Source: Corbicula japonica (lineage: Eukaryota > Mollusca > Bivalvia > Venerida > Cyrenidae). From it: 64,000 nt of DNA. The DNA lies in NCBI GenBank assembly GCA_038501625.1, contig JAZAYU010000354.1:1-64000 (forward strand), written 5' to 3'. Both the position numbers and the translations under genes were made by a program. Shown piece after piece: positions 60,990 through 64,000 of this stretch. The notes beneath the pieces were generated by a model, which worked only from the letters and a program-made list of their open reading frames with translations, did no database searches and had not been told where the DNA came from. Position 1 is the stretch's first letter; each line of letters begins with the position of its first letter.

Positions 60990-62836
60990 AATCAAGAGGG
61001 CCATGATGGCCCTTTATCGCTCACCTGAGTACAACAAAGTTCTTTTTAGTAACAGTGACCAAGACCCTGAGATGACCCATATTCGAACTCATCCGAGAAA
61101 TCATTGGGACAAACATCCTGACAAAGTTTCATGACAATCGGAGCAAAAATGTGACTGCTAGAGTGTTAACAAGAAAATTCTATTTTAAGTAACAGTGACC
61201 TAGTTTTTGGACCCAGATGACCCATATTCGAACTCTTCCAAGAAATCATTGGGACAAACACCCTGACCATGTTTCATGACAATCAAGGCAAAAATGTGAC
61301 CGCTACAGTATTAACAAGAAAATTCTATTTTTAGTAATAGTGACCTAGTTTTTGGACCCATATTCGAACTCGTCCAAGAAATCATTGGGACAAACATCCT
61401 GACCAAGTTTCATGACAATCGGAGCAAAAATGTGATCGCTAGAGTGTTAACAAGAAAATTCTATTTTTAGTAACAGTGACCTAGTTTTTGGACCCAGATG
61501 ACCCATATTCGAACTCGTCCGAGATATCATTGAGACAAACATCCTGACCAAGTTTCATGACAATCAGAGCAAAAATGTGACTGCTATAGTGTTAACAAGA
61601 AAATTCTATTTTTAGTAACAGTGACCTAGTTTTTGGACCCAAATTACCCATATTCGAACTCGTCCGAGAAAGCATTGAGACAAACATCCTGACCAAGTTT
61701 AATGACAATCGGAGCAAAATTGTGACCGCTTGAGTGTTAACAAGAAAATTCTATTTTTAGCAACAGTGACCTAGTTTTTGGACCCAGATGACACATATTC
61801 AAACTCGTCCGAGAAATCATTGGGACAAACATCCTGACCAAGTTTCATGACTATCGGAGCAAAAATGTGACTGCTAGAGTGTTAACAAGAAAATTCTATT
61901 TTTAGTTACAGTGACCTAGTTTTTGGACCCAGTTGACCCATATTCGAACTCGTCCGAGAAATCATTGTGACAAACATCCTGACCTAGTTTCATGATAATC
62001 GGAGCAAAAATGTGACCGCTAGAGTGTTTACAATATAATTCTATTTTTAGTAACAGTGACCTAGTTTTTGGACCCAGATGACCCATATTCGAACTCGTTT
62101 GAGAAATCATTGGGACAAACATCCTGACCAAGTTTCATGACAATCGGAGCAAATAAGTGATCGCTAGAGTGTTAACAAGAAAATTCTATTTTTAGTAACA
62201 GTGACCTAGTTTTTTTACCCAGATGACCCATATTCGAAGTCGTCCGAGATATCATTGGGACAAACATCCTGACCAAGTTTCATGACAATCGGAGCAAAAA
62301 TGTGACCGCTAGAGTGTTAACAAGAAAATTCTATTTTTAGTAACAATGACCTAGTTTTTGGACCCAGATGACCCATATTCGAACTCGTCCGAGAAATCAT
62401 TGGGACAAACATCCTGACCAAGTTTCATGACAATCGGAGCAAAAATGTGACTGCTAGAGTGTTAACAAGAAAATTCTATTTTTAGTAACACTGACCTTGT
62501 TTTTGGACCCAGATGACCCATATCCGAACTTGTCCAAGAAATCATTAGGACAAACATCCTGACCAAGTTTCATGACAATCGGAGTAAAAATGTGAACCCT
62601 AGAGTGTTAACAAGAAAATTCTATTTTTAGTAACAGTGACCTAGTTTTTGGACCCAGATGACCCATATTCGAAGTCGTCCGAGAAATCATTGGGACAAAC
62701 ATCCTGACCAAGTTTCATGACAATCGGAGCAAAAATGTGACCGCTAGAGTGTTAACGAACTAAGTGTGGACGGACGACGGACGACGGACATTCATCGATC
62801 CTAATAGCTCACCCTGAGCCAGCTCAGGTGAGCTAA
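60990..62836. mobile_element. Non-autonomous element with a 144-bp tandem core (about 12 units)
   Basis: Left end has AGAGGGCCATGATGGCCCTT (a small hairpin), then CGCTCACCTGAG. About 12 units of 144 bp carry GTGACCTAGTTTTTGGACCC, CATATTCGAACTCGTCCGAG, CCAAGTTTCATGACAATCGG and GAGTGTTAACAAGAAAATTC. The end has GGACGGACGACGGACGACGG, then CTCAGGTGAGCTAAAAAG, inverted relative to the left CTCACCTGAG. The frame at 61916-62131 is an artefact. Confidence 0.9.
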
Positions 62837-63139
62837 AAAGAACAGAGCCATGGCCTCTCTGAGTAAAAACACAAGCGATAAAATTTTTAGTGAATGGAGT
62901 TGGTTCTCTTCCAGGTGTTAAGAAGAAACATGTCTACATAAATATTTTGATGTTTGCCGTATTCTTTAGCTTTCATAGACTTTTTTTTACATCTTTGTTA
63001 AACCGATACCCACTATTGTCTTTGTGAACAAGATACATGTTCGTGTTTAACGTACAATCAGCACACCTGAAAATCAGGCTAAGGTGGCTGGATGGACTTA
63101 ACAAAATGACTACAGTAATAAGTAAACAAACCTTAGGCT

Positions 63140-63410
63140 TGTCTTTGTTTAAGAAAAGTGAAAAATGCAAATCAGGAATCGCCACACTCACAAAACACAG
63201 CCTTCCTGTATAGCGAAAAAGTAGAGGATAAAAGAGCGTGTTTTCAAGAATATCAATTTCAAATAAGACATCAAAAACAATTTTAAAACGTGAAAACGAG
63301 AACCTTTAGGGTTACTGCCTTGGAACGGTCAGTGGCAAAACAATTTGCCACATGGGATTAAAACCAGGTTCTAGGGTGCTACAATCTCACACTTGCCCCA
63401 AGGGAAAACG
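63140..63410 (-). repeat. Dispersed repeat family C
   Basis: AAATCAGGAATCGCCACACT, CACAAAACACAGCCTTCCTG, CCTTGGAACGGTCAGTGGCA, AAACCAGGTTCTAGGGTGCT, ACACTTGCCCC. The reverse complement of the longest copy at 48.6 kb, also near full length. Confidence 0.8.
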
Positions 63411-63663
63411 CTAAGAAAACACAATGAAAATTTACACTCATTGAAAGTGGCATATTACAGAATGAGATGTCTACATCCATGGGCTTGACCACTTATAGGA
63501 AGTTTCAGGATACCCGTTTCGTTCATAAATACCTTGTAACAAACACATATTATTCGAGTCCTAATATTTTCTAGTTCCAACAATATCTGTATGGTATGAA
63601 AGGTTATTCGAAAACTTCAAAGTGAAGTTGTCACTTTTTTCAACAAGGCTCACCAAATATACT

Positions 63664-63815
63664 TGTACTGAAGGTTATAAAGCTGAGATTGGAAACCAGT
63701 CTCAAATCTCAAGCATCTGATTGGCTGAAATGGCGACCAGTCGCCATTTCAGCCAATCAGATGCTTGAGATTTGAGACTGGTTTCCAATCTCAGCTTTAT
63801 AACCTTGGGCACAGG
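63664..63815. mobile_element. Palindromic MITE family A
   Basis: Near-perfect palindrome centred on ATGGCGACCAGTCGCCAT. Ends CTGAAGGTTATAAAGCTGAG and CTTTATAACCTTGGGCACAG. Confidence 0.95.
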
Positions 63816-64000
63816 ACAGGAAATTACTTCAAACATAATGAAGTTAAACTTTTATTTATAAACACTATAACGTCTGAAAGAAAAAACATGTTTGTAATGA
63901 TAACTAAGATGTTCAGAACTTAGCAAGGTTACTACAGTTATATCACTATCAACTATCAAATTAAAAAAAAATTAGCGAAGAACTGTTACAGTGAGCGTTT

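Noticed and set aside
61916..62131. Repetitive minus-strand frame
   Set aside because: Lies wholly within the 144-bp tandem core.

Overview
This is a stretch of AT-rich animal nuclear genome, most likely from a bivalve mollusc. The grounds are long introns with GT-AG boundaries, small secreted C-type lectin genes, very dense short palindromic transposons, and short elements with tandem-repeat cores of the kind I associate with bivalve genomes. The species cannot be fixed from the sequence. Most of the window is non-coding. The real coding sequence is a few percent of it and is split into small exons, which I joined by splice sites and reading phase.

Layout. 1-16 kb: no gene found. It holds two copies of a TTAA-flanked MITE, a minisatellite with a perfect 16-bp palindromic core (930-2625), a GC-rich short-period repeat that flips strand halfway (3690-4015), a tRNA-derived SINE or tRNA relic, and a large triplet-rich simple-sequence tract (12.2-13.0 kb). 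15.9-22.3 kb: a decayed non-LTR retrotransposon on the minus strand. It has a PHD finger and coiled coil in ORF1, and an AP endonuclease, reverse transcriptase and C-terminal zinc knuckle in ORF2. 23.4-25.9 kb: MITE clusters.

26.4-37.3 kb (minus strand): thirteen exons, all intact and in phase, encode the C-terminal 583 residues of an NPC1-type cholesterol transporter (Niemann-Pick C1). The reading begins inside the sterol-sensing domain; the exons for the N-terminal half are not found in this window. One intron holds about 31 copies of a 44-bp unit, each carrying a copy of the adjacent exon's end and its splice donor. Several other introns carry almost loopless palindromic MITEs of about 130 bp. 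37.3-39.8 kb: a hAT-like remnant and an element with a 166-bp tandem core. 39.8-44.7 kb: three joinable minus-strand exons of an unrecognised gene, the last of which appears to be cut off by that element. Two more tandem-core elements lie in the same interval (40.4-43.1 kb). 47.2-47.4 kb: the terminal exon of a two-finger C2H2 zinc-finger gene (minus).

49.0-53.0 kb (plus): a complete five-exon gene for a secreted 161-residue C-type lectin. 58.4-60.3 kb (plus): its paralogue, decayed by frameshift, stop codons and splice-site loss. Both share a GC-AG intron at the same place. 60.4-62.8 kb: a fold-back structure and a fourth tandem-core element. 63.1-63.8 kb: more dispersed repeats.

The genes are not an operon or a pathway cluster. 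They are neighbours: a membrane sterol transporter, an unrecognised gene piece, a zinc-finger gene and an innate-immunity-type lectin pair. The most distinctive content is how mobile and tandem DNA has worked into these genes, above all the amplified splice donor inside the NPC1 gene and the palindromes carrying paired CCAAT boxes.
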